Source of the DNA: Smallanthus sonchifolius | Lineage: Eukaryota; Streptophyta; Magnoliopsida; Asterales; Asteraceae | Assembly (NCBI GenBank): GCA_023525975.1 | Contig: CM042035.1 | Span: forward strand, 22,733,501-22,797,500 | DNA length: 64,000 nucleotides | Reading direction: 5' to 3' | Shown: positions 1 to 10,205 of the stretch, one piece after another | How positions within the stretch are numbered: position 1 is the stretch's first letter | Layout: the number at the start of each line of letters is the position of its first letter | Made by a program: the position numbers and the translations under genes | Notes under the pieces: generated by a model | Database searches by the model: none | The model's input: the letters and a program-made list of their open reading frames with translations, nothing else | What the model was told of the DNA's origin: nothing

Positions 1-1402
1 GGTACGCGAAGATCTTCAAAAGCGCGCCCGACTAAATTGGCTCTCGCGGTACGCGAGGGGCTGGCCCAAATTCTCTCGCGGTACGCGAGAGAGTCGTAAA
101 TCCGGAAAAATTGGATTTTTAGGTTTTTATTGATGATGTCGGCTGTTATTGAAGAAAGTCGATTCCAGCCGTCAAGTTAGAGCCTTTTGGCGATTTTGAG
201 GAAGAAGAAGGCTAGTGGAGCAAGGAGTTGGAGTTTTGGAACCCGAATTGGTTATTCGTGATCGTTCGGTTTATGATTCTTCTTCTTTTATCTTTACTTT
301 GTTTAATTGAACCTATGACTATGTTTATGACTTCTGTTTTGGTTGTTTTGAACATGTTTGTTGGCTAGATTTTGCATACTGCCTAGGTTTAAGATGATTG
401 CTTGTTAAAGATTTGATTTTTATCGGTTTTTGAATTCAATTGATGGGTTTATGATTTAGTAAAGATCTTTGGTTGATTATGTATGATGTTAGTGCATGTT
501 TACTGCTGATTGTGTGGTTGTTTATGATTTCCTGCGTTGATTGTGGTTGTCTGCCAGTTTGATCTTCGTTTCGTGGTCATAGATCTTAGGGTTTGTGATT
601 GTGAGTGGTGTCTAGACGTAGTAGCCTTAGGAATTCATAAGTGATTACTGATTAGAAGTGAATGTGTGTCCTAGTTCAATACCCGAGAGGTGAGAATTAG
701 TCGTTTAGTCTTCGTCATTAGGAATCCGAGTGTTAACAGTCTGAGAGGACGTTAGTGTTAGGTGTCTAGTGATTGTAGCTATCCGAATCATAGTAGTTAG
801 CTTGAGATTACCCCGTGCATTCCTTGAGTGTATGGTAGACGGTGAGACTGAGAAGTAATCCGTTTATTAGGGTACTTGTCATAGTTGGAAATACCTGAGA
901 AGTGATCCAATTATCTGGTGAGTTTAATACGCTTTAGGTAGCTGAGTTGGTGACACCCCGAGACCGAGAGTGATCAGGAATCCATTAGGTTATCTAGAGT
1001 TGTTTCATTAGAAACCCAGATCCATCATAGTTTTCAGAACCGATAGAAGTTATACTTTGCAAGTAAGATTCTTAACCTAGGTAGTGCCTTCCCTATTCTT
1101 GAATTCGTTTAAAGAGTTCTGCTTGATAGTTGAGTGTCGTTAGTTAGAAAGTTTACATTAAGTTACAACACAAAATCCCCCAATATATTTCAGTTTAGTT
1201 AGTTGAGTCAGAGTCTAGGTAGGGTTATTGCTAGTGTCTCGTGGGTTCGACATCCGGACTTCATTAGGCTTTACTACATTGATCGGTACACTTGCCGGTT
1301 GTGTGGTCTAGTATTAGATTGAGTCTAGATTTATAAATTTAAAACTAGAGAGTCTAGGTTAGGTTTTTATATTAGTTTTTATAGACCGTCCGAGCGACAT
1401 CA
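1..1402 (+). mobile_element. Right-hand part of a long LTR, probably Ty3/gypsy
   Basis: The stretch has no gene and ends GACATCA at 1402, a typical LTR 3' terminus. Near its end are a GACATCCGG motif (about 1249), TTACTACA and GGTACACTTGCC (about 1285-1296). A related order (GATATCCGG, TTACTATATTA, GGTACACTTGCC) is seen near the end of the solo LTR at 12403-14189, so the two belong to related families. In plants this signature is usual for Ty3/gypsy elements of the Tat/Athila branch; that lineage is my inference. The start of the LTR lies left of the window. It joins the copia gag region at 1403, and the adjoining ATGAC (1403-1407) is the candidate target duplication. No coding region was seen in it. 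Confidence 0.7.
43..91. repeat. Paired CG-rich palindromes in the LTR
   Basis: CTCGCGGTACGCGAG at 43-57 is a 6-bp inverted repeat around GTA. A longer version at 73-91 extends the arms to 8 bp (CTCTCGCG/CGCGAGAG). A partial copy (GGTACGCGA) opens the window at 1-9. The solo LTR at 12403 has comparable CG-containing palindromes of different sequence in a similar place, upstream of its promoter. Confidence 0.75.
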
Positions 1403-1426
1403 ATGACCCTATACACAACAAATTAT

Positions 1427-4030
1427 TTACACGTTTTGTCCAAGACCGTTGCTATTAAGAGAATTTTTGGCAAGATAAAACATCACATGGGAATCATAAG
1501 CAGAATCCTCCTTTGAAGAAGTATGGTCATCATATAGAGCATTATTTTTAATTTTCCAAGTTCTTTTCAAATAATTTTTAGCATTTTTAATTCTTTTACG
1601 CCGAGATTTTCTAAAATGAGGAGATGGCACATCTGATTTTAATAAAATTTTAGGAGACGAATTCTCATTATAATTGACTGTTGTCAATTTACAACTCTTT
1701 GAAACATGATTTGAGGCACCACAATTAAAACAAACTTTATCACAAGACGCCTTAGTCTGATAATTGCCATCACAAACTGAAGATGATTGTGATGTTGAGG
1801 CATCTGAACATGAGGCAACTCGTTCTTCAATATTTCTTTCTTGAAGCCTTTGATCTTCCTTTAATCTGAAAAATTCCAGATTACTCATTGTTTCTTGTGG
1901 AATATCAGTCACAACAACCCCTGCACTTTTGAAATTTGCAATACGACTCATAGCATTTACAGATTTAGGAACAAAAGGCAAAGCATTCTTAAATTTAGAA
2001 ATCGAATTCCTCAAATTGTCAGGCTCAGAAGGCATAGAACCAAAATACAATTTTTCAACGTGTTCACAAATATCTGGTTTTGACACGGACATATTATTAC
2101 ATTCATCCGACTCAAGATCATTTAAAACATTTTCCTTACAAGAACTCTCATCACAATCATCTTCGGTACCTACACAATCTGACTCTGCACATGAAGCAAA
2201 ACTGTCAGAATCTGAAGTTTGAATATAGTCATCAACAGATAAATTGCAAACAAAAGGTGTGGGATCATGAGGAACCGGCATATCAGCAAATCTTCCATAC
2301 TTGGAATAAGGAGGTGGGTGAGAGTTATACCCAATGCCTTCTGTGACCTTTTTATGAATTTGACTGTCAATGATACCAAAAAGAATTTTCTGATCCATAC
2401 CCATATGTTCAACTTGAAAATCAGCCTTTTCAGCCTTTTGAATTCTTTCAGTTAAAATATCATTATTATTCTTTTGTGTGGTAAGTTGCACAATCAAAGA
2501 TCGGTTTTCTCCAGAAATATCACGAATTTTCTTTAAGTAAAGTTTCTCATTTTTAGCCACAGAATCATACATCACCTTAAAGTGATCTCGTTCATCGACC
2601 AAGGCCTGGTTGATGAATCTATATTTCTGAACTTCATTTAAGCAAGATTTAGCGCTACAAAGTCTAGATATTACCTCGGTAGGCACGGCAGTAAGATCTG
2701 TAGCTGGTTCAATCATGACACATTTATCCTTTTCTTCAATGTCAGCCATCAGAGCCTTGTCAGCTGCATCACCTTCCTGATCACCCCAATGATAATGTCC
2801 ATCAGCTTGACAGACCAAAGCTGTGGAACTTGAAGATGTAGAAGATTTGGGAGGGACAGCAGCTTGCTTTCCAGAGGAAGTCTTCTGTTCATGCTGCTCC
2901 TTTGAAGACGGCACCTTGCAATTTCTGGCAAAATGACCTAGCTGGTCACAATTGTAGCATCGTACTTTCTTGATATCAAACCCAAGAGTCTTTCCTTGCT
3001 TGAACCTGTCCATTCCGGTCCTTTTGATAAATCTCTTGGCCCGTAGAGTCAACATTGCCATGCACCAATCAATGTCCATTTTCTCTAAATCATCAGGATT
3101 GATCTGCTCCAGGTCATCAGGTTGAAAACTGACCGGCGTCAAGTTTCCAGAAATCAGTGCATCATAGCATGACATGAAAGCAGTCATGATCGGGACATAT
3201 TCATCAGGAATCATGGTAGTAGTCTTTGGAGGAGCAGAGGAACCAGTTGGTTGAATTGCAGCAGCAGATGGAGGAACATCAGTTTGAAAATAGGCCATTG
3301 TAGATTTGGACGAAGTGGAGGAGCCTTGACCTGCAAGAAGAGCTGTGTTGCCAGACTGATTAGTTGGAGTAACTGCACCCTTCTTTATCTCCAACTCATA
3401 TGACTCCAGGATGCTGAAGAGTTCTTGTTGTGACAGATCACTTAGCTTCTCAGTTTTCTTTATCATAATCCGGTACATGTTCCATTCTTCAGGCAATGAA
3501 TCAAGCAGCTTCTTGTTTAACTCAAGAACGGGATACTCAGTTCCCAAAACCTTCAACTTAGAGACAATACTTGAGAAACGGTTGATTAATTCTGACATGG
3601 GTTCACCAGGGACACTGCTAAACATTTCATACTGCTTCTTGATTAAATCCCTCTTGCTTTCTCTGATATCAGCACTTCCCTCATATCTTGTACATAGAGC
3701 AACCCAAAGATCTTTGGCAGTAGTGTACTCAGCAAAAATATTGAAAACATCCATAGGAAGTGCCATAGCAATAGATCCATAAGCTTTGTTATCTCTGGCA
3801 ATTAAGGCATTATCTTTGTCATCATACTCAGACACAAGTTTCGGACGTTGAACATCAACAGTAGTAGTAACTGGCTTATGTGGACCATCAGTGATAGATT
3901 GCAAGAGAGTGTGGTCATGAAACTGGAAGAAAGTCTTCATCTTCTTTGTCCAGTCATCAAAATCTCTGGTAGACACCAAGACAGGTGGTTTGTTTCCTCC
4001 GGCATACTCATTGGTGCTTGAAGATGCCAT
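1427..4030 (-). CDS. gag: Copia-type Gag protein with two CCHC zinc knuckles
   Basis: This 867-residue frame encodes the capsid/nucleocapsid protein of a plant Ty1/copia element, which packages element RNA in cytoplasmic virus-like particles. The N-terminus (about 15-50, with DFDDWTKKMKTFF) resembles the DUF4219-type start of copia Gags. About 80-215 matches the UBN2/gag-polypeptide pattern (LWVALCTRYEG, LLDSLPEEW, LFSILESYE). Knuckle 1 is C358-X2-C361-X4-H366-X4-C371 and knuckle 2 is C767-X2-C770-X4-H775-X4-C780. Between them lie a charged, probably helical stretch and an acidic, Ser/Cys-rich stretch. The start is the ATG that opens the conserved N-terminus, about 660 bp after the primer binding site. 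The length is large for Gag, as in Gags with a C-terminal extension. The stop is 24 bp from the element junction, so the true pol junction cannot be seen. Confidence 0.88.
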   Translation of the reverse strand: MASSSTNEYAGGNKPPVLVSTRDFDDWTKKMKTFFQFHDHTLLQSITDGPHKPVTTTVDVQRPKLVSEYDDKDNALIARDNKAYGSIAMALPMDVFNIFAEYTTAKDLWVALCTRYEGSADIRESKRDLIKKQYEMFSSVPGEPMSELINRFSSIVSKLKVLGTEYPVLELNKKLLDSLPEEWNMYRIMIKKTEKLSDLSQQELFSILESYELEIKKGAVTPTNQSGNTALLAGQGSSTSSKSTMAYFQTDVPPSAAAIQPTGSSAPPKTTTMIPDEYVPIMTAFMSCYDALISGNLTPVSFQPDDLEQINPDDLEKMDIDWCMAMLTLRAKRFIKRTGMDRFKQGKTLGFDIKKVRCYNCDQLGHFARNCKVPSSKEQHEQKTSSGKQAAVPPKSSTSSSSTALVCQADGHYHWGDQEGDAADKALMADIEEKDKCVMIEPATDLTAVPTEVISRLCSAKSCLNEVQKYRFINQALVDERDHFKVMYDSVAKNEKLYLKKIRDISGENRSLIVQLTTQKNNNDILTERIQKAEKADFQVEHMGMDQKILFGIIDSQIHKKVTEGIGYNSHPPPYSKYGRFADMPVPHDPTPFVCNLSVDDYIQTSDSDSFASCAESDCVGTEDDCDESSCKENVLNDLESDECNNMSVSKPDICEHVEKLYFGSMPSEPDNLRNSISKFKNALPFVPKSVNAMSRIANFKSAGVVVTDIPQETMSNLEFFRLKEDQRLQERNIEERVASCSDASTSQSSSVCDGNYQTKASCDKVCFNCGASNHVSKSCKLTTVNYNENSSPKILLKSDVPSPHFRKSRRKRIKNAKNYLKRTWKIKNNALYDDHTSSKEDSAYDSHVMFYLAKNSLNSNGLGQNV

Positions 4031-4060
4031 AGTTTTAGAAAAAGAAATTCCAACAGTAGC

Positions 4061-4410
4061 TAGTTTCGAGTGAACAGTTTTGGTCGAAACAACAAGTTTC
4101 GAGTGAGAAGCACTGATCGAAACTCTTAGTTTCGAGTGAATAAAAATTGCTCGAAACTACCTAGTTTCGAGTGAAACTAGTTTCGAATGACCAAGCTTGC
4201 TCGAAACACCTAGTTTCGAGTGAGAAATCTTGCTCGAAACTTCCCAGCTTCAAGTGAGACTAGTTTCGAGTGGGAAATCTGCAGGGTAAGTTTCGATATA
4301 ACAGGACAAAAAATGCTAGTTTCGATTGTACCTTCAACAGACAAAGGTACAGACAAGTAGTTTCGATGACCAACAGATAGCAGAAAATGTCTCCCTGAAG
4401 TTTCGATACC
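4061..4410. repeat. Cluster of GTTTCGAGTGA / TCGAAAC motifs in the copia leader
   Basis: The leader between the primer binding site and gag holds many copies of AGTTTCGAGTGA and of its partial complement CTCGAAAC, often alternating, so neighbouring copies can pair as hairpins. Later copies shorten to AGTTTCGAT. The same motif recurs in the U3 part of the LTR (about 4970-5115). The role is unknown. Packaging signal, promoter elements or simple replication slippage are all possible. Confidence 0.8.
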
Positions 4411-4675
4411 TTCTTCTTCAAGCTTCAGCAGACTCCATTGAAGAAAAGTTTCAATAATTAATAATGACGAAATAAGAATCCAATCCAGCGAAAAGCTTCC
4501 AAGTAACCTCTCGAACACAAAACAGTCTTCAGATCCGAAAAACCCGAAGAAATAAAGCCAGAAATCAATGAAACAGTGCTCCAAAAACTCGAGTGCAGAA
4601 AAACTTCGAGAAACTTCACAAAACACCTAGAATCGATCACAAAACCTGGTAATACTCAGAAATCAAGAGCATAAT

Positions 4676-4687
4676 GCTCTGATACCA
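4676..4687 (-). promoter_or_regulatory. Primer binding site for initiator Met tRNA
   Basis: On the minus strand TGGTATCAGAGC begins 2 bp after the LTR end (CCTACA|AT|TGG...). This 12-mer is the usual primer binding site of plant copia elements, complementary to the 3' end of initiator methionine tRNA. It fixes both the orientation of the element and the inner LTR boundary. Confidence 0.93.
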
Positions 4688-4689
4688 AT

Positions 4690-5222
4690 TGTAGGTCCAG
4701 ATTTCAGTCGGAAATCACAAAAGTGATCGATTACCCACACACACAGGCGGAATCTGTATGTATGGTGTTGTAACAGAGGATTAGAGACAGACTTGGTGAA
4801 GAAGACAGCCAAACACACTAAGAATCAATGCAAATAATATGTGAAAGTGTAAGAACAAGCATTAAACGAATGCAAATTGTATTGATTCAAAAACAAATCT
4901 GAAAGAGAGAATTCAGGGTTACAGCCGCAACTCACACCCTAGAAATTCTCTAACTAGGCTATTTATAGTAGTTTCACAGGTATCGAAACTATGTTCCTCG
5001 AAACTACTAGTTTCGAGTAAACATTTACAAGTGGAAAAAGTGCCTGTCGAAACTACTATCGATCGAAACTACTAGTTTCGAGTGAACAAATCTCACTCGA
5101 AACTATAGTTTCGATGGCCCAGACTTAGACTAAAAAGCAGTAAATTCGTTTAAAAGAAATTACATGAAAATAAACTATCTAAACAATGTTTAACAGAAAT
5201 ACATTGATCAACAGCTTATACA
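4690..5222 (-). repeat. 5' LTR of the copia element
   Basis: The inner end is set by the primer binding site. The outer end was chosen where TACA at 5219-5222 mirrors TGTA at 4690-4693, giving TG...CA termini and 533 bp. Beyond 5222 the sequence is AAAAAGG and then 5S spacer (about 5228 on). The U3 part carries several GTTTCGA/TCGAAAC inverted motifs. No second LTR is in the window, so the outer boundary is inferred. Confidence 0.8.
4960..4967 (-). promoter_or_regulatory. TATA box of the copia LTR
   Basis: The minus strand reads TATAAATA within the LTR, about 270 bp before its inner end. A start about 30 bp downstream (near 4930) would divide U3 from R. The match is exact for a plant RNA polymerase II TATA box; use is inferred. 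Confidence 0.65.
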
Positions 5223-5527
5223 AAAAGGTTAGACTCTACACGCGCGTCACCCGCTGGCGAGAGTTTAGTTCTTATACTTCCTTGTACAAAAAATAGTCCC
5301 ACGCTCACCCGGGGGTAAAAATAATTAAGTAGTATATGAAGACACACGCGTTCCACCCGACGTCCAAACGTGCGACACCCGCTATCGGGCGTTCCCCGAC
5401 ACGTGACCCGTGCGCCCGAGTCTTTACGTACGTTGACCTTTTGACAAAAACTCGTTACGCCCACGCCCGCTTGCATAATAATCAACGGGTGAAGTATTAT
5501 AGAGTAAAAAAATCATAACTTGAAAAA

Positions 5528-5646
5528 GGGGTTGTAACACGAGGACTTCCCAGGGGTCACACATCCTAGTAGTACTCTTGCCCAAGCACGCTTAACTGCG
5601 GAGTTCTGATGGGATCCGGTGCTTTAGTGCTGGTATGATCGCAACC
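5528..5646 (-). rRNA. 5S rRNA gene, unit 1 (left edge)
   Basis: First gene after the copia LTR. 119 bp: one C lost from C91-95, with G68A, G75C, G86T and G113A. It is diverged in the internal promoter and at the 3' end, so activity is doubtful. Confidence 0.85.
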
Positions 5647-6032
5647 GAAATAACACTTTCATTCTATTACTTTATCCCCTTCCACACATGACTCATTTTT
5701 ACTTGCATATCCCCTTGCGCGTGGGTTTCGCCTTACGTCTACACGCGCGTCACCCTCTGGCGAGCGTTTAGTTCTTACACTTCCTTGTACAAAAAATGGT
5801 CCCACACTTACCCGGGCGTAAAAATAATTGACTAGTATATGATGACACACGTGTTCCACCCGACGTCCGAACGTGCGTCACCCGCTATCGGGCGTTCCCC
5901 GACACGTGACCCGTGCGCCCGAGTATTTACGTACGTTGACCTTTTGACAAAAAACTCGTTACGCCCACGCCCGCTTGCATAATAATCAACGGGTGAAGTT
6001 GTATAGAGTAAAAAAAATCATAAATTGAAAAA

Positions 6033-6152
6033 GGGATTGCAACACGAGGACTTCCCAGGGGGTCACCCATCCTAATACTACTCTCGCCCAAACACGCTTA
6101 ACTGCGGAGTTCTGATGGGATCCGGTGCTTTAGTGCTCGTATGATCGCAACC
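6033..6152 (-). rRNA. 5S rRNA gene, unit 2 (left edge)
   Basis: 120 bp; C15G, C61T, C78T and C117T. First of a three-gene block copied at units 6-8. Confidence 0.87.
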
Positions 6153-6541
6153 GAAATAACTCCTTCATTCTATTACTTTATCACTTTCCACACCATACTC
6201 ATTTTTACTTTCATACTCCTCTTGCGCGCGCGTTCCACCTTACGTATACACGCGCGTCACCTACTGGAGTGCGTTTAGTTCTTATACTTCCTTGTAAAAA
6301 AATTAGTCCCACGCTCACCCGGCATAAAAATAATTGACTGGTATATGAGGACACACGCGTTCCAACCGACGACTAAACGTGCGTCACCCGCGATCGGGCG
6401 TTCCCCAATACGTGACCCCCGCGTCCTAGTCTTTACGTACGTTGACCTTTTTTTTACAAAAACTCGTTACGCCCACGCCCGCTTGCATAATAATCAACGG
6501 GTGACGTTGTATAGAATAAAAAAAAATCATAACTTGAAAAA

Positions 6542-6661
6542 GGGGTTACAAAACGAGAACTTCCCATGGGGTCACCCATCCTTGTACTACTCTCGCCCAA
6601 GCACGCTTAACTGTGTAGTTCTGATGGGATCCGGTGCTTTAGTGCCGGTATGATCGCAACC
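6542..6661 (-). rRNA. 5S rRNA gene, unit 3 (left edge)
   Basis: 120 bp. The 3' strand of helix I is altered (plus strand TTACAAAACGAGAAC) and the helix III arm reads ACTGTGTAG on the plus strand. Followed by a shortened spacer. Confidence 0.82.
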
Positions 6662-6793
6662 GAAATAACTACTTCATTCTATTACTTTATCCCTTTCCAC
6701 ACCGGACTCATTTTTACTTGCATTCTCCTCTTGCGCGTGCGTTCCGCCTTACGTGACGTTGTATAGAGTAAAAAAAAACCCATAACTTGAAAA

Positions 6794-6913
6794 GGGGTTG
6801 CAACACGAGGACTTTCTAGGGGGTCACCCATCCTAGTACTACTCTCGCCCAAGCACGCTTAACTGCGGAGTTCTGATGGGATCCGGTGCTTTAGTGCTGG
6901 TGTGATCGCAACC
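6794..6913 (-). rRNA. 5S rRNA gene, unit 4 (left edge)
   Basis: 120 bp, only 252 bp after unit 3 because the spacer jumps from CCTTACGT to GACGTTGT. Differs mainly at nt 96-99 (plus strand TTCTAGGGGG) and by T12C? in the ATAC box (plus strand GGTGTGATC). Confidence 0.85.
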
Positions 6914-7300
6914 GAATTAACTCCTCGATTCTATTATTTATCCCCTTCCACACCGTACTCATTTTTACTTGCATATCCCCTTGCGTGCGCGTTTCGCCTT
7001 ACGTCTACACGCGCGTCACTCGCTGGCGAGCGTTTAGTTCTTACACTTCCTTGTACAAAAAATAGTCCCACGCTTACCCGGGCGTAAAAATAATTGACTA
7101 GAATATGAAGACACACGCGTTCCACCCGACCTCCAAACGTACGTCACCCGCGACAGGGCGGTCCCCAAAACGTGACCCGCGCGCCCGAGTTTTTTCGTAC
7201 GTTGACCTTTTTTTGACAAAAACTCGTTACGTCCACGCCCGCTTACATAATAATCAACTGGTTATGCTGTATAGAGTAAAAAAAATCATAACTTAAAAAA

Positions 7301-7420
7301 CGGGATGCAACATGAGAACTTCCCAGGGGGTCACCCATCCTAGTACTACTCTCACCCAAGCACGCTTAATTGCGGAGTTCTAATGGGATCCGATGCTTTA
7401 GTGCTGGTATGATCGCAACC
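7301..7420 (-). rRNA. 5S rRNA gene, unit 5 (left edge)
   Basis: 120 bp with many changes: 3' end CGGGATGCAACATGAGAAC on the plus strand, CTCACCC in the intermediate element, TTAATTGCGG and GATCCGATGC. One of the most degenerate full-length copies. Confidence 0.82.
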
Positions 7421-7807
7421 GTAATTAGTCCTTCATTTTATTACTTTATCCTCTTCCACACCGGACTCATTTTTACTAGCATGCTCCTCTTGCGCGCGCG
7501 TTCCGCCTTAAGTGTACACGCGCGTCACCCGCTGGAGAGCGTTTAGTTCTTATACTTCCCTGTACAAATAATAGTCCCACGCTCACCCGGGGGTAAAAAT
7601 AATTAACTAGTATATGAAGACACACGCCTTCCACCCGACGTCCAAACGTGCGTCACCCGCTATCGGGCGTTCCCCGACACGTGACCCGTGCGCCCGAGTC
7701 TTTACGTACGTTGACCTTTTGACAAAAAACTCGCTACGCCCACGCCCGCTTGCATAATAATCAACGAGTGAAGTTGTATAGAGTAAAAAAAATCATAACT
7801 TGAAAAA

Positions 7808-7927
7808 GGGATTGCAACACGAGGACTTCCCAGGGGGTCACCCATCCTAGTACTACTCTCGCCCAAACACGCTTAACTGCGGAGTTCTGATGGGATCCGG
7901 TGCTTTAGTGCTCGTATGATCGCAACT
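7808..7927 (-). rRNA. 5S rRNA gene, unit 6 (left edge)
   Basis: 120 bp. Shares C15G, C61T and C117T with unit 2, and the first base is A instead of G (plus strand GCAACT). Confidence 0.86.
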
Positions 7928-8314
7928 GAAATAACTCCTTCATTCTATTACTTTATCACTTTCCACACCATACTCATTTTACTTTCATGCTCCTCTTGCG
8001 CGCGCGTTCCGCCTTACGTTTACACGCGCGTCACCTGCTGGCGTGCGTTTAGTTCTTATACTTCCTTGTAAAAAAATTAGTCCCACGCTCACGCGGCATA
8101 AAAATAATTGACTAGTATATGAGGACACACGCTTTCCACCCGACGACTAAACGTGCGTCACCCGCGATCGGGCGTTCCCCAATACGTGACCCCCGCGCCC
8201 TAGTCTTTACGTACGTTGACTTTTTTTTTACAAAAACTCGTTACGCCCACGCCCGCTTGCATAATAATCAACGGGTGACTTTGTATAGAATAAAAAAAAT
8301 CATAACTTGAAAAA

Positions 8315-8436
8315 GGGGTTACAAAACGAGAACTTCCCAGCGAGTCACCCATCCTTGTACTACTCTCGCCCAAGCACACGCTTAACTGCGGAGTTCTGAT
8401 GGGATCCGGTGCTTTTGTGCTGGTATGATCGCAACC
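8315..8436 (-). rRNA. 5S rRNA gene, unit 7 (left edge)
   Basis: 122 bp; a 2-bp AC duplication in the A box region (plus strand GCACACGC) and the altered helix I 3' strand of unit 3. Likely not functional. Confidence 0.82.
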
Positions 8437-8568
8437 GAAATAACTACTTCATTCTATTACTTTATCCCTTTCCACACCGGACTCATTTTTACTTGCACGC
8501 TCCTCTTGCGCGTGCGTTCCGCCATACGTGACGTTGTATAGAGTAAAAAACACCCATAACTTGAAAAA

Positions 8569-8687
8569 GGGGTTGCAACACGAGTACATCCTAGGGGGCA
8601 CCCATCCTAGTACTACTCTCGCCCAAGCACTCTTAACTGCGGAGTTCTAATGGGATCCGGTGCTTTAGTGCCGGTATGATCGCAACC
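8569..8687 (-). rRNA. 5S rRNA gene, unit 8 (left edge)
   Basis: 119 bp; short upstream spacing like unit 4 (254 bp from unit 7). Changes include ACATCCTAGG around nt 96-105 and GCACTCTTAAC in the A box on the plus strand. Confidence 0.83.
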
Positions 8688-9074
8688 GAAATATCTCCTT
8701 CATTCTATTACTTTATCCCCTTCCACACCGGACTCATTTTTACTTGCATACTCCTCTTGCGCGCGCGTTCCGCCTTACGTCTACACGCGCGTCACCCGCT
8801 GGCGAGCGTTTAGTTCTTATACTTCCATGTAAAAAGAATAGCCCCACGCTCACCCAGCGTAAAAATAATTGACTAGTATATGAAGACACGCGTTCCCCCT
8901 GACGTCTAAACGTGCGTCACCCGCGATCGGGCGTTCCCCGATACGTGACCCCCGCGCCCGAGTCTTTACGTACGTTGACCTCTTTTTTACAAAAAATGGT
9001 TACGCCCACGCCCACTTGCAAAATAATCAACGGGTGACATTATATAGAGTAAAAAAAAATCATAACTTGAAAAA

Positions 9075-9194
9075 GGAGTTGCAACACGAGGACTTCCTAG
9101 GGGGTCACCCATCCTAGAACTACTCTCGCCAAAGCACGCTTAACTGCGGAGTTCTTATGGGATCCGGTGCTTTAGTGATGGTATGATCGCAACC
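9075..9194 (-). rRNA. 5S rRNA gene, unit 9 (left edge)
   Basis: 120 bp; plus strand TAGAACTAC, GCCAAAGC and TAGTGATGG mark it. G17T is shared with the later D and E classes. Confidence 0.86.
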
Positions 9195-9579
9195 GAAATA
9201 ACTCCTTCATTCTATTCCTTTATCCCCTTCCCCACTGGACTCATTTTTACTTGCATGCTCCTCTTGCGAGCGCGTTCCGCCTTACGTCTACACGCGCGTC
9301 ACCCGCTGGCGAGCGTTTAGTTCTTATATTTCCTTGTACAAAAAATAGTCCCACGCTCACCTGGGCGTATAAATAATTGACTAGTATATGAAGACACACG
9401 CGTTCCACCCGACATCCAAACGTGCGACACCCGCAATCGGGCGTTCCCCGACACGTGACCCGCGCGCCCGAGTCTTTACGTACGTTGACCTTTTGACAAA
9501 AACTCGTTACGCCCACGCCCGCTTGCATAATAATCAACGGGTGACGTTGTATAGACTAAAAAAATCATAACTTGAAAAA

Positions 9580-9699
9580 GGGGTTGCAACACGAGGACTT
9601 CCCAGGGGGTCACCCATCCTAGTACTACTCTCGGCCAAGCACGCTTAACTGCGGAGTTTTGATGGGATCCGGTGCTTTTGTGTTGGTATGATGGCAACC
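9580..9699 (-). rRNA. 5S rRNA gene, unit 10 (left edge)
   Basis: 120 bp; T21A, G17A and a GGCCAAGC change. First gene of a trimer copied at units 13-15. Confidence 0.88.
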
Positions 9700-10085
9700 A
9701 AAATAACTCCTTCATTCTATTACTTTATCTCTTTCCACACCGGACTCATTTTTACTTGAATACTCATTTTGCGCGCGCGTTCCGCCTTACGTTTACACGC
9801 GCGTCACCTGCTGGCGAGCGTTTAGTTCTTATACTTCCTTGTAAAAAAAATAGTCCCACGCTCACCCGGCATAAAAATAATTGACTAGTATATGATGACA
9901 CACGCGTTACACCCGACGACTAAACGTGCGTCACCCGCGATCGGGCGGTCCCCAATACGTGACCCCCGCGTCCTAGTCTTTACGTACGTTGACCTTTTTT
10001 TACAAAAACTCGTGACGCCCACGCCCATTTGCATAATAATCAACGGGTGACGTTGTATAGAATAAAAAATTCATAACTTGAAAAT

Positions 10086-10205
10086 GGGGTTACAACACGA
10101 GAATTTCCCAGGGGGTCACCCAGCCTAGTACTACTCTCGCCCAAGCACGCTTAACTACGGAGTTCTGATGGGATCCGGTGCTATAGTGCTGGTATGATCA
10201 CAACC
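10086..10205 (-). rRNA. 5S rRNA gene, unit 11 (left edge)
   Basis: 120 bp; plus strand GTCACCCAGCC (A83C? region of the C box), ACTACGGAG and GATCACAACC. The first marker is shared with unit 14. Confidence 0.85.

Larger units (their letters stand above)
1403..5222 (-). mobile_element. Ty1/copia retrotransposon, 5' part only
   Basis: Read on the minus strand the element runs LTR (5222-4690), primer binding site, a leader of about 660 bp, then gag (4030-1427). It stops at 1403 against a different LTR, only 24 bp past the gag stop codon. No protease, integrase, reverse transcriptase, RNase H or 3' LTR is present here. The simplest reading is that the gypsy-type LTR at 1-1402 belongs to an element that inserted into the copia body, with the rest of the copia element left of the window. 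A deletion is the alternative. The intact long gag frame suggests a fairly recent insertion. Confidence 0.8.

Noticed and set aside
1403..1426. Start of copia protease or pol after the gag stop
   Set aside because: Only 24 bp remain before the foreign LTR, too little to judge.
1895..3782. Plus-strand and other minus-strand frames within gag
   Set aside because: All lie inside the 867-codon gag frame and look like shadow frames.
4210..4626. 138-codon frame upstream of gag on the same strand
   Set aside because: It lies across the motif field and the leader, has low-complexity hydrophobic content and no family resemblance. At most an upstream open frame of the leader.
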